The notes below the pieces were generated by a model. That model ran no database searches. It had not been told where the DNA came from and saw only the letters and a list, made by a program, of their open reading frames with translations. This document shows positions 35,331-43,850 of a stretch of 64,000 bases of DNA, piece after piece. Each line of letters opens with the position of its first letter. Positions within the stretch are counted from its first letter, which is position 1. This stretch comes from Burkholderia sp. WSM2232 (lineage in GTDB: Bacteria > Pseudomonadota > Gammaproteobacteria > Burkholderiales > Burkholderiaceae), in NCBI RefSeq assembly GCF_000472545.1, contig NZ_AWZV01000006.1, forward strand, positions 62,223-126,222, read 5' to 3'. A program made the translations under genes and the position numbers.

Positions 35331-36548
35331 TCACTGCACCAGGTTGTTCAACTCGATGATCGGCAGCATCACTGCAAGCACGATCACCAGCACCACACCG
35401 CCCATCGCCAGAATCAGCAGCGGCTCCAGCAGACTCGTCAGGAACATCGTGCGACGCTCGAGTTCGCGGGCCTCGCCTTCGGCGGCACGGTCGAGCATGG
35501 TCGTGACATCGCCGGTTGCCTCACCCGAGCGGATCAGGTGCACCAGCACCGGCGGAAATGTCTTTGTATTGCCGAGTGCGCGCGAGAGCGAGGTGCCTTC
35601 GCGCACGCGCACGATCGCGTCGTCGATGTTGCCGCGCATGGCCGTGTTGCTGAGCGTTTCGGCGGCGGCCTGCAGCGCGCGCAGAATCGGCACGCCCGCC
35701 GCCGTCAGAATGCCGAGCGTGCTCGCAAAGCGCACGGTGTTGTAACCGCGCACGAGCTTGCCGAGGAGCGGCGCGGTGAGCAGCCACCGGTCGAATGCGA
35801 GGCGCGGGCCGGCCTGCCGCAGCGTCGAGCGCACCACATAGAACAGCACGGCGGCGGCGATCAGCACGGCCCACCACCAGTTCCGCACGAAACCGGAGAG
35901 CGCCATCATCATGATGGTGAGGAAGGGCAGTTGCTGCTTCGTGCTCGCGAACACGTTGACCACCTGCGGCACCACATAGCTCAGCAGGAACGTGACGATG
36001 CCAAACGCGATGATCGTCACGATGGTCGGGTAGGTGAACGCCAGCACGATCTTCTGCTTGAGCGCGTTGCGCTGCTCGATGTAGTCCGCGAGCCGCGACA
36101 GCACGAGGCCGAGCTTGCCGGTATGTTCGCCCGCTGCAACCAGCGCGCGGTAGATCTCGGGAAAGTCTTTCGGATGCTGCGCGAGTGCATTGGCGAGCGA
36201 ATGGCCGCCGAGCACCTCGGCGCGAATGGCCGCCATCAGCTCGCGAATGTAGTCGCGCTCCGACTGCTCGGTGAGCACGGCAAGCGCTTCGTCGAGCGGC
36301 AGTCCGGCGATCAGCAGACTCGCGAGTTGCCGCGTGAGAATCGCCTGTTCGCGCTGCGACAGCCGCCGGCCGAGCGAAAGACGCTGATTGCGCTCGCCGC
36401 GCGTGCGCGTCGCCGCGGGTTCGACGACGAGCGGCGTGAGTCCCTGCGAACGCAGGTTGGTGCGCGCACCGCGCGCGCTGTCCGCGTCGAGCACGCCTTT
36501 TTGCGCCTTGCCCGCTGCGTCGATCGCCTCGAAACGGAATGCCGGCAT
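35331..36548 (-). CDS. gspF: Type II secretion inner-membrane protein GspF
   Basis: 405 residues with two T2SSF repeats: QREQAILTRQLASLLIAGLPLDEALAVL and TVRFASTLGILTAAGVPILRALQ, and three membrane segments. The N-terminal motif MPAFRFEAIDAAGKAQKGVLDADSAR is typical. It forms the platform centre that couples GspE to pseudopilus assembly. It begins 4 bases after the gspE stop and is the third gene of the gspD-E-F operon. Confidence 0.95.
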   Translation of the reverse strand: MPAFRFEAIDAAGKAQKGVLDADSARGARTNLRSQGLTPLVVEPAATRTRGERNQRLSLGRRLSQREQAILTRQLASLLIAGLPLDEALAVLTEQSERDYIRELMAAIRAEVLGGHSLANALAQHPKDFPEIYRALVAAGEHTGKLGLVLSRLADYIEQRNALKQKIVLAFTYPTIVTIIAFGIVTFLLSYVVPQVVNVFASTKQQLPFLTIMMMALSGFVRNWWWAVLIAAAVLFYVVRSTLRQAGPRLAFDRWLLTAPLLGKLVRGYNTVRFASTLGILTAAGVPILRALQAAAETLSNTAMRGNIDDAIVRVREGTSLSRALGNTKTFPPVLVHLIRSGEATGDVTTMLDRAAEGEARELERRTMFLTSLLEPLLILAMGGVVLVIVLAVMLPIIELNNLVQ

Positions 36549-36552
36549 GCGC

Positions 36553-38133
36553 TTATGCTCCGCCCGTCACGCGAATCACTTCTTCGAGCGACGTGAGGCC
36601 GGACTCGAGCCAGCGCTGCGCGTCTTCGCGCAGCGTGAGCATGCCTTGCGCGCGACCCGCGGCAAGAATGTCGGCGTCCGACGCGTTGCGATGAATCAGC
36701 GTGCGGATCTCGTCGTCGATCAACAGCAGCTCGTACACGCCGCGCCGACCCGCGTAGCCCGACTGGCCGCACTTGTCGCAGCCGACCGGATGCCAGTGCA
36801 CGCTGCCGTCTTCCTCGACGCGCTGTTCGCGGCACACCGGGCACAGGCGCCGCACGAGCCGCTGCGCCAGCACGCCGAGCAGCGACGAAGCCAGCAGATA
36901 CGGCTCCACGCCCATGTCGGTCAGACGCGTGACGGCCGAGGCGGCGTCGTTCGTATGCAGCGTGGCCAGCACGAGGTGGCCGGTGAGCGAAGCCTGCACG
37001 GCAATCTGTGCGGTTTCCAGGTCGCGGATTTCGCCGATCATGATCACGTCGGGGTCCTGCCGCAAAATGGAGCGCAGCGCCCGCGCGAAGGTCATGCCGA
37101 TCCGCTCGTTCACCTGCGTCTGGCCAATGCCCGACAGGTCGTATTCGATCGGGTCTTCGACCGTCATGATGTTGGTGGTCGCCGTTTCCAGACGCGACAT
37201 CGACGCATACAGCGTGGTCGTCTTGCCCGAGCCGGTCGGACCGGTCACAAGCACGATGCCGTGCGGCCTGCCGATCAGCTTGTCGAACTTGCCGAGCGTA
37301 TCCGCACCCATGCCGAGCGCCTCGAGGTTCAGCCGCGCGGCGTCTTTTTCGAGCAGACGCAACACCGCGCGCTCGCCGTGGCCCGTGGGCAGCGTGGAAA
37401 CCCGTACGTCGACCGGACGGCCGCCCACCCGCAGCGTGATGCGGCCGTCCTGCGGCAGACGCTTTTCGGCGATGTCGAGCTGCGCCATGATCTTGATCCG
37501 CGAAATCAGCGCGCCGTGCAGCGCTTTCTTCGGGCGGACCACGTCGCGCAGCGTGCCGTCCACGCGAAAGCGCACCACCGACGCATTCTCGAACGGCTCG
37601 ATGTGAATGTCCGACGCCTGTTCGCGTGCGGCCTGCGTGAGAAGCGCATTGATCATGCGGATGATCGGCGCGTCGTCTTCCGACTCCAGCAGGTCTTCGA
37701 CCTCGGGAATGTCCTGCATCAGGCGCGACAGGTCGACTTCGCCTTCCACTTCGCCGACCACCTGCGCCGCGCTGCCGTCCTGGCGTGCATACGCCTGGTT
37801 GATCGCCTGCGCGAGCTCGTCGGCGGGCAGACGCACCACTGAAACCGCGCCGAAATTGCGCGCGACTTCGGCGAGTGCCGCTTCGCTCGTGCGCTCGCTG
37901 ATCCACACTTCCAGGCTATCGGCGTGCTGATGCGCGACGAGTATCTGGCCGCTGCGCGCGAAGCCGTACGGCACGAGCCGCGCGGCAATCGCCGACGGCG
38001 CCGCGCGTTCCGCGTGCTCCGCTACGCCGGCAGGGGCAGGGCCCACAGCCGGCGCGCCATGGGACGGCGCTCTGCCGGCCCGCGACGATGCCGGCGACGT
38101 AGATGCTGACGGCGGCATGGACGGCGTATTCAC
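36553..38133 (-). CDS. gspE: Type II secretion ATPase GspE (GTG start)
   Basis: 526 residues from a GTG at 38133 that overlaps the gspD stop (GTGA) and has AGGAG seven bases upstream. An ATG five codons further is the alternative. Motifs are Walker A GPTGSGKTTTLYAS, Asp box EDPIEYDLSGIGQTQV, Walker B DPDVIMIGEIRD and the His box LATLHTNDAASA, plus the zinc-binding CPVC...CDKC cluster found in this ATPase family. Its hydrolysis drives the pseudopilus. Confidence 0.96.
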   Translation of the reverse strand: MNTPSMPPSASTSPASSRAGRAPSHGAPAVGPAPAGVAEHAERAAPSAIAARLVPYGFARSGQILVAHQHADSLEVWISERTSEAALAEVARNFGAVSVVRLPADELAQAINQAYARQDGSAAQVVGEVEGEVDLSRLMQDIPEVEDLLESEDDAPIIRMINALLTQAAREQASDIHIEPFENASVVRFRVDGTLRDVVRPKKALHGALISRIKIMAQLDIAEKRLPQDGRITLRVGGRPVDVRVSTLPTGHGERAVLRLLEKDAARLNLEALGMGADTLGKFDKLIGRPHGIVLVTGPTGSGKTTTLYASMSRLETATTNIMTVEDPIEYDLSGIGQTQVNERIGMTFARALRSILRQDPDVIMIGEIRDLETAQIAVQASLTGHLVLATLHTNDAASAVTRLTDMGVEPYLLASSLLGVLAQRLVRRLCPVCREQRVEEDGSVHWHPVGCDKCGQSGYAGRRGVYELLLIDDEIRTLIHRNASDADILAAGRAQGMLTLREDAQRWLESGLTSLEEVIRVTGGA

Positions 38134-40493
38134 GGCTTGACTCCTGGTGATGCGGTGGACGGCGCGACCGGCACCGGATTGCTTTGCACGGCGCCGTTGA
38201 CGCCAGGCGCCGCGGGCACGGTGGACGGCGCGGTCGCGGGGGCCGGGTTCGACTGCGGCGTGGAGCCCCGCGGCTGCATCTGCTGACGGCGCATCTGGTC
38301 GAGATCGAACAGATTCAGCGTCGAGCCGCCCTGGCTCGGGCCCGTCGGTCTCGGCGGCACCACCGGATCGTCGTTGTCCTTCATCAGGTTGTTGTCCTGA
38401 CGGTACGAGCCCTGCACACCTTGAATATAGTCGTAGCGGTTCGACGTGACAGCCTGGGCCGTATCGCGATCGTTGATGATGACCGGACGCAGGAACACCA
38501 TCAGATTCGTCTTGTTGCGGTTCTTCTGCTCGGACCTGAACAACTGGCCGATCCACGGAATGTCGCCCAGCAGCGGAACCTTGCTGTTGCTGACCTGGTA
38601 ATTGTCCTGCATCAGGCCGCCGAGCACGATGATCTCGCCGTTGTCGGCAAGCACCGTCGACTGGATCGAGCGCTTGGTGAACTGCGGGCCGGCGGGGTTC
38701 GTCGTCGCGTTGGTCGTGCCGTTCACAATGGCGGAGTCTTCGGTGTAAAGCTGCAGCTTGAGGATGCCGCCGTCCGTGATCTGCGGCCTCACGTGCAGCG
38801 TGAGGCCCACATCGACGCGGTCGTAGGTGTTGAACGCCGAGCTAGCGGTGCCGCTCGTGAGATTCGAATACGAGCCGGTCTGAATCGGTATGTTCGTACC
38901 GACGACGATCTTCGCTTCTTCGTTGTCGAGCGTAATGAGGTTAGGCGTGGACAACACGTTGGCGTCGGCGGTTTGCGAGAGCGCCTGGAGCAACGCGCCG
39001 AGTCCTTGCACGCCGAAGATGTTGTGAATCCAGCCGATGTTCAGACCCTGCTGCACGCCTTGCGCGGCGATCGCCGAAGCGAGACCACCTGTGGCTCCGG
39101 CCGCCACGGCCCCCGTCGTCAGGTTGATGATGCTGTTGCTCTGCCCGGCTGCCAGATTGGTGCCGGCAAAAATCGAATTGTTCGCGACCTGCCATTGAAT
39201 GCCGAGGTTGCCGCTCGTGTTCGAATTCAGCTCTACGATCAGCGCCTCGATGTAGACCTGTGCGCGACGCGCGTCGAGCTGGTCGATCACCGCACGCAGA
39301 TTGCGGTAAACCGGCTCGGACGCGGTGATGATCAGCGAATTGGTCGCGGCGTCCGCCTGGATCATGCCGCCTGGCTGATTGTCTTCGTTCTTGTCCTTGT
39401 CGCCGCCGAGAAGGCCGCCCGATTGAGCGCCACTGTTCGCGCCATAGCCGCCCGCGCCGCCGCCCATCGGCGAAGACATGGAGCTCGAGTTCAGCCCGCC
39501 CGACGGCAGCGGCGGCGTGCCGGCCGTGCCCGTCGAATTATTGCCGCCGATTCCGCCGCCCGTGTTCTGGTTGAACGAATTCGCTTCGTTGCCGCCGGCG
39601 GCCGAGCCGTTTTCGCCGCCTTTGCCGAGCATGCCGCGCAAGGTTTTGGCGAGCTTGGTGGCCTCGGCATTACGCAGCGGCACCACGTGCATGTTGCCCG
39701 GCATGCTGGTCGGCGCGTCGAGCTCCCGGGCAAGGGTCTTGGCGGCGGCAAGCCGTGCCGCGTTCGACGCGCGGATGAGCAGCGAATTGGTGCGCGGGTC
39801 AGCGGTGATCGACACCTTGAGCGTGGCGTCGGTGCTGCCGATTGCGCCCGGGTCGAGCATCTTGTTCAGCTGCGTGGCGATGTCGAGCGCGTTGGCGTTC
39901 TTCAGTTGGACGACAGACACGGACTGACCCGCCGCGGTATCCACACCGGCGATGATCTGCGCGATGCGCCGCACGTTGTCCGCGTAGTCGGTGACGACGA
40001 TGGTGTTGTTGGCCGGGTAGGCGGCCACGGTATTGTTCGGCGAGATCAGCGGGCGCAGCACCGGCAACAGATTGTTTGCCGATTCGTTCTTCAGCACGAA
40101 CACCTGCGTGACAACCTGGTCGCCGCGCGCGGTGGGCGCGTTGCCGATGTAGGTGGGCACGCCTTGCAGTTTCGCGTCGGCTTCGGGCACGACCTTCAGG
40201 ACGCCGTGGTCCTGAACCAGCGCGAAGCCCTGCATGCGCAGCGCCGATTGCAACGTCTTCAGCGCCTGGTCCTCGGGCACTGCGTTTTCCGACACGAGAT
40301 TCAACTGACCTTTCACCCGCGGGTCGACAATGATTGTCTTGCCGGTCGCCGCGCCGATCGCCTTGGCGACCTGGTCGATATCGGCATTGACGAAGTTGAG
40401 GGTCACCTGTGAGTGTGCGGTCTGCGCGGTGACCAGTCCAGCCAGCAGCAACGCCGTTGCGACGCGACGCAAAGCCATACGATTTCTTCTCAT
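38130..40493 (-). CDS. gspD: Type II secretion outer-membrane secretin GspD
   Basis: 787 residues. Signal peptide MRRNRMALRRVATALLLAGLVTAQTAHS. N0-N3 domains begin VTLNFVNADIDQVAKAIG. The N3 domain has a long Gly/Asn/Ser-rich insertion of about 80 residues (SAAGGNEANSFNQNTGGG and onward). The secretin core has VPLLGDIPWIGQLFRS and LMVFLRPVII. The C-terminal tail is Pro/Ala-rich. No pilotin gene is recognised nearby. It is the first gene of the D-E-F operon. Confidence 0.96.
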   Translation of the reverse strand: MRRNRMALRRVATALLLAGLVTAQTAHSQVTLNFVNADIDQVAKAIGAATGKTIIVDPRVKGQLNLVSENAVPEDQALKTLQSALRMQGFALVQDHGVLKVVPEADAKLQGVPTYIGNAPTARGDQVVTQVFVLKNESANNLLPVLRPLISPNNTVAAYPANNTIVVTDYADNVRRIAQIIAGVDTAAGQSVSVVQLKNANALDIATQLNKMLDPGAIGSTDATLKVSITADPRTNSLLIRASNAARLAAAKTLARELDAPTSMPGNMHVVPLRNAEATKLAKTLRGMLGKGGENGSAAGGNEANSFNQNTGGGIGGNNSTGTAGTPPLPSGGLNSSSMSSPMGGGAGGYGANSGAQSGGLLGGDKDKNEDNQPGGMIQADAATNSLIITASEPVYRNLRAVIDQLDARRAQVYIEALIVELNSNTSGNLGIQWQVANNSIFAGTNLAAGQSNSIINLTTGAVAAGATGGLASAIAAQGVQQGLNIGWIHNIFGVQGLGALLQALSQTADANVLSTPNLITLDNEEAKIVVGTNIPIQTGSYSNLTSGTASSAFNTYDRVDVGLTLHVRPQITDGGILKLQLYTEDSAIVNGTTNATTNPAGPQFTKRSIQSTVLADNGEIIVLGGLMQDNYQVSNSKVPLLGDIPWIGQLFRSEQKNRNKTNLMVFLRPVIINDRDTAQAVTSNRYDYIQGVQGSYRQDNNLMKDNDDPVVPPRPTGPSQGGSTLNLFDLDQMRRQQMQPRGSTPQSNPAPATAPSTVPAAPGVNGAVQSNPVPVAPSTASPGVKP

Positions 40494-40995
40494 GGAATGT
40501 AATGTCGGTGCCGGCAGCGGAAGCCGCCGGCGGTCATGCAGCACGGACAGGGGAGCAAACCGCCGTCGGTCGGTCTGCCGGCGGGCCAGGTGGGCGAAAC
40601 CCGCCCTAAAATGCTGGCCGTCCGATGTCCGAAAAGAAAGAACAGTAACAGTTTTTCATGTCGGATTTGTCACAAATGGAAAGCTCCGGAGAGTTTCCCC
40701 TAAAGTCCGCGCGCGCTTTCAGGATGTTGAAAGGTGCGCCCCCGCATCCTGAAAGCCGCCAGAAAACGCGGTGTTTTCGCGCTCCTATGTCTGTTAGCCA
40801 ACTTGACGGCCCCCCGCCTGCCGGTATCATACGAGCCGTTCAAGCCGCCGTTTCACCGCTGCGAAGGCGGGTTTTCCCGTACTGCCGGCCAATGCCGCAA
40901 CCAGCTTAAGCCCGCCGGCCCGCCTCGTCTGAACAATGTCCGATGCACAACGTTACGATTCCTTACCCTTGCGGTTTGCCTCGTCGTCCTTACCG
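40494..40995. other. Intergenic region upstream of gspD with a large dyad
   Basis: About 500 bases between divergent gspD and the transglycosylase gene. It contains a perfect 12-bp inverted repeat (listed separately) and an AT-richer segment near 40640-40700 where the gspD promoter probably lies. No gene is seen. Confidence 0.5.
40715..40756. promoter_or_regulatory. Perfect 12-bp inverted repeat upstream of gspD
   Basis: GCTTTCAGGATG (40715-40726) and CATCCTGAAAGC (40745-40756) are perfect complements with an 18-base loop and no T-run. It could be an operator pair for divergent control or an RNA hairpin in a leader. Confidence 0.5.
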
Positions 40996-41442
40996 ATGAA
41001 ACGAACCTTCGTCACTGTTCTTGCAGGATTTACCGTGTTGACTGCGGCCGGGTCGGCACGCGCCGATTGCTTTGACGAAGCCGCGAAATACCAGAAGGTC
41101 AACCCGCTGATCCTGCGTGCGATCGCGTGGCAGGAATCGCACAACCGTCCGGACGCGCAGCACAAGAACGCCAACGGCTCGACGGACTACGGCGTGATGC
41201 AGATCAACTCGATTCACCTGCCCACGCTGGCTCAATACGGCATCTCGCAGGGCACGCTGATGGAGCCGTGCAAGAACGTCTACATCGCCGCCTGGCATTT
41301 GCGCCGCCAGATGAACAAGTACGGCAATACGTGGCAAGCCGTCGGCGCCTATCACTCCGAAACGCCCGCGCTGCGCGACAAGTACGCTCAGCAGATCGCG
41401 GCGATTCTGCGCAAGTGGAACCTGATGCCGGCGGCACGCTGA
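40996..41442 (+). CDS. Exported lytic transglycosylase (IagB/VirB1-like, SLT domain)
   Basis: 148 residues: signal peptide (MKRTFVTVLAGFTVLTAAGSARA), then a goose-lysozyme-like SLT domain with the catalytic Glu in IAWQESHNRPDAQ, followed by STDYGVMQINSIHLP and YIAAWHLRRQMNKYGN. It cuts peptidoglycan glycan strands. Small enzymes of this type serve secretion systems, and the location beside gspD suggests local wall opening for the secretin. The start is set by the signal peptide; no strong ribosome binding site is seen. Confidence 0.88.
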   Translation: MKRTFVTVLAGFTVLTAAGSARADCFDEAAKYQKVNPLILRAIAWQESHNRPDAQHKNANGSTDYGVMQINSIHLPTLAQYGISQGTLMEPCKNVYIAAWHLRRQMNKYGNTWQAVGAYHSETPALRDKYAQQIAAILRKWNLMPAAR

Positions 41443-41615
41443 ATCGCCGGACCGAGCGGCCGGGTGAGGGCGTCTCCCTCTTGTCCCTGCGGATTTGATG
41501 CACAATGCGGCTTCGTGCTGCCGCCGCCGCTCGACCGCCGTTTCAGACGTTTCAGACTCACGCGGCGGCGTTGGGCGTGCCACGCCTTTCAATCCTCCCG
41601 ATTTCCTGTACTGCG

Positions 41616-42980
41616 ATGAACCAGCCGCCATTGCCCGTCACCGTGCTCTCCGGTTTTCTGGGCGCCGGCAAGACCACGCTCCTGAATCACATCCTCGCGA
41701 ATCGCGCCGGCCTGCGGGTGGCCGTGATCGTCAACGATCTGGCCGCCGTCAATATCGACGCTTCGCTCGTGCGCGAGGCCGCCGCGCTGTCGCATCTTGA
41801 AGAACAGCTTGTCGAACTGTCGAACGGCTGTATCTGCTGCACACTGCGCGACGATCTGCTGGTCGAGATCAGACGCCTTGCCGCCGAAAAGCGCTTCGAC
41901 GCGATCCTGATCGAGTCGACCGGCGTGGCCGAGCCCATGCCGATTGCCGAGACCTTTGCTTTTGTGGACGACGACGGCGCCGCGCTCAGCGACGTGGCGC
42001 GGCTCGATACGATGGTCACGGTGGTCGACGCGTTCAACTTCCTGCGCGACTACGGCTCCGCGGACGCGCTCGCCGAACGCGGCATTGCCGCCACAGAAGA
42101 AGACGACCGCACACTGGTCGAACTGCTGATCGAGCAGATCGAGTTCTGCGACGTGCTGGTGGTGAACAAGGCCGACCTCGTCAGCGCTGACGAGCTGACT
42201 CGTCTGCAACGCATTCTCGCGCGGATCAACCCGCGGGCCGTGCAGGTGGTGAGCCGCTTCGGCGCGGTGCCGCTCGAGCAGGTGGTGAACACCGGCCGCT
42301 TCGATTTCGACGAGGCGTCGGGCGCGCCGGGCTGGCTGGCGTCGCTCCATCAGCACGAGCACGAGCACGGCCACAGCCATCACGGCGAAGCGGACGAATT
42401 CGGCATCGGCAACTTCGTTTATCGCGCGCGCCGGCCGTTTCATCCGGAGCGCCTGTGGGCGCTGCTGCACGAGGAGTGGAAGGGCGTGTTGCGCAGCAAG
42501 GGATTTTTCTGGCTCGCGACGCGCACTGACATTGCCGGTTCGCTGTCACAGGCGGGCGGCGCATGCCGGCATGGTCCGGCGGGTATGTGGTGGGCCGCGC
42601 AGGATCGCAGCGAGTGGCCCGACGCCGATCAGGACGCCGAACTGGCCGCTGAAATCGCTGCCGACTGGTACGGGGAGCCGGACGACATGAGCATCGGCGA
42701 CCGTCGCCAGGAGCTGGTGCTGATCGGCGTCGGCATCGACCCGGCACTGTGGTCGGCGAAGTTCGACGCCTGCTTGCTTACCGACGACGAATTCGCGCTG
42801 GGACCGCAAGGCTGGCAACAGTTCGCGGATCCGTTCCCGGTATGGGATTTCGACGAGGATGATCACGACCACGATCATGACCACCACGGTCATGGGCACG
42901 ACCACGATCACGGCGGAAACGGCGGTCATGGCGGTCATGGCGGCCACGGCGACAACGATCACGGCCACCGGCACGGCTAG
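41616..42980 (+). CDS. G3E-family (COG0523) zinc-type GTPase with His-rich tail
   Basis: 454 residues. GTPase motifs [13 protein letters not shown] (Walker A, about residue 13), the metal-binding [10 protein letters not shown] (CxCC), ESTGVAEP and NKADL. An internal [13 protein letters not shown] segment and a C-terminal tail of D/H/G ([19 protein letters not shown]) would bind several zinc or similar ions. COG0523 proteins of the YciC/ZagA/ZigA type deliver metal during zinc shortage; a cobalamin-related role (CobW) is less likely. No clear Zur box is seen upstream. Confidence 0.9.
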   Translation: MNQPPLPVTVLSGFLGAGKTTLLNHILANRAGLRVAVIVNDLAAVNIDASLVREAAALSHLEEQLVELSNGCICCTLRDDLLVEIRRLAAEKRFDAILIESTGVAEPMPIAETFAFVDDDGAALSDVARLDTMVTVVDAFNFLRDYGSADALAERGIAATEEDDRTLVELLIEQIEFCDVLVVNKADLVSADELTRLQRILARINPRAVQVVSRFGAVPLEQVVNTGRFDFDEASGAPGWLASLHQHEHEHGHSHHGEADEFGIGNFVYRARRPFHPERLWALLHEEWKGVLRSKGFFWLATRTDIAGSLSQAGGACRHGPAGMWWAAQDRSEWPDADQDAELAAEIAADWYGEPDDMSIGDRRQELVLIGVGIDPALWSAKFDACLLTDDEFALGPQGWQQFADPFPVWDFDEDDHDHDHDHHGHGHDHDHGGNGGHGGHGGHGDNDHGHRHG

Positions 42981-43098
42981 ATCGTGCATCGTCACGACTA
43001 GCGGCCCTGCCGGCCGCCTTCCCGACACGAGCGAGTCACAAGGCACGCGCGCGGCTCGCTGCCGCGCGGCGTGCGATCCATCCAGCCGGAAAAAGACG

Positions 43099-43122
43099 AA
43101 AAAAAACCCGCCGTGGGCGGGT
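43099..43122 (-). terminator. hupB terminator
   Basis: ACCCGCC (43106-43112) with GGCGGGT (43116-43122), loop GTG; on the minus strand the stem runs into a stretch of T. It lies 25 bases past the HU stop codon. Confidence 0.85.
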
Positions 43123-43146
43123 GTCAACTGCCTGGCAGTAATCTGC

Positions 43147-43425
43147 TTAGCGCTTGTTGACTGCGTCTTTGAACGCCTTGCCGGCCGTGAACTTGACGGT
43201 CTTCGCGGCCGGAATCTTGATAGTTTCGCCCGTTTTCGGGTTGCGACCCGTACGCGCTGCGCGCTTGCCCGAACCAAAGCTGCCGAAGCCGATCAACTGG
43301 ACCGCGTCGCCCTTCGACACAGACTTCTTGATCACTTCAAGCAACGTGTCCAGCGTTTCACCGGTTTGAGCCTTGCTGGCGCCCGTCTGTCCAGCGACGG
43401 CGTCGATCAGTTCCTGTTTGTTCAT
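43147..43425 (-). CDS. hupB: Nucleoid protein HU
   Basis: 92 residues, full HU fold: [15 protein letters not shown], then [29 protein letters not shown], containing the DNA-binding beta-arm with the conserved R-N-P-x-T-G-E. HU bends and compacts DNA without sequence specificity and helps initiation at oriC. An AAGGAAC ribosome binding site precedes the ATG. The gene is 2.4 kb from the putative origin region. Confidence 0.96.
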   Translation of the reverse strand: MNKQELIDAVAGQTGASKAQTGETLDTLLEVIKKSVSKGDAVQLIGFGSFGSGKRAARTGRNPKTGETIKIPAAKTVKFTAGKAFKDAVNKR

Positions 43426-43850
43426 TAAGGTTCCTTTCTGAGTTTAGGTTGACACGAACAGCGCGAACGCGCCGATTATACGTGCGCGCGCCGCGCCGTC
43501 GAGCAGCTGCGGCTCCGGAGCCCCTCCGGATCGAAAGCGCCGGACAGCGAATGTCCGTCGGCCGTGCTGCCGCTCCCTTCGCGGCGCTTGCTATGATAGC
43601 GCAGCGCAAACCCAATCAGGACAAGGGTTTCGAAGAATTACGCGGTTTTGGAACAGATACAGCAAGGAAACGGCACTTTTTGCTGACCGGCCCTCGCTGA
43701 GAAGCGTGAAACCCAGTGTGGACGGGGCTTTGACGTTGGTTTTTGCCAACGCTCGGCGCGTCTTCTTCGCCGCCCGGCGAGCCGCGCGCGCTGGCGGTAA
43801 CGTTGCACCCGCTCGTTCGGGTCACTTCAGGGCATTGCTTTGCCTCCCGC
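43426..43850. other. Intergenic region between hupB and mnmC
   Basis: About 425 bases. A consensus TATAAT on the minus strand (43480-43475), about 50 bases upstream of the hupB start, is the probable hupB -10 box; no good -35 is seen. A small perfect hairpin CGTTGG-TTTTTG-CCAACG occupies 43734-43751. No gene is seen. Confidence 0.5.
43475..43480 (-). promoter_or_regulatory. Probable -10 box of hupB
   Basis: Perfect TATAAT on the minus strand, 50 bases before the hupB ATG, in a surrounding of very high GC. Confidence 0.5.

Noticed and set aside
38184..40412. 742-residue plus-strand frame opposite gspD
   Set aside because: Shadow frame: low-complexity Arg/Val/His composition, no domains, no ribosome binding site.
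40658..41075. Small plus-strand frames upstream of the transglycosylase gene
   Set aside because: No ribosome binding sites, overlapping alternative frames, no recognisable sequence; the region is better read as regulatory.
42859..42979. His-coding repeats at the end of the G3E GTPase gene as a CRISPR or satellite
   Set aside because: The CAC/GAC pattern simply encodes the metal-binding D/H/G tail; there are no spacers or fixed units.
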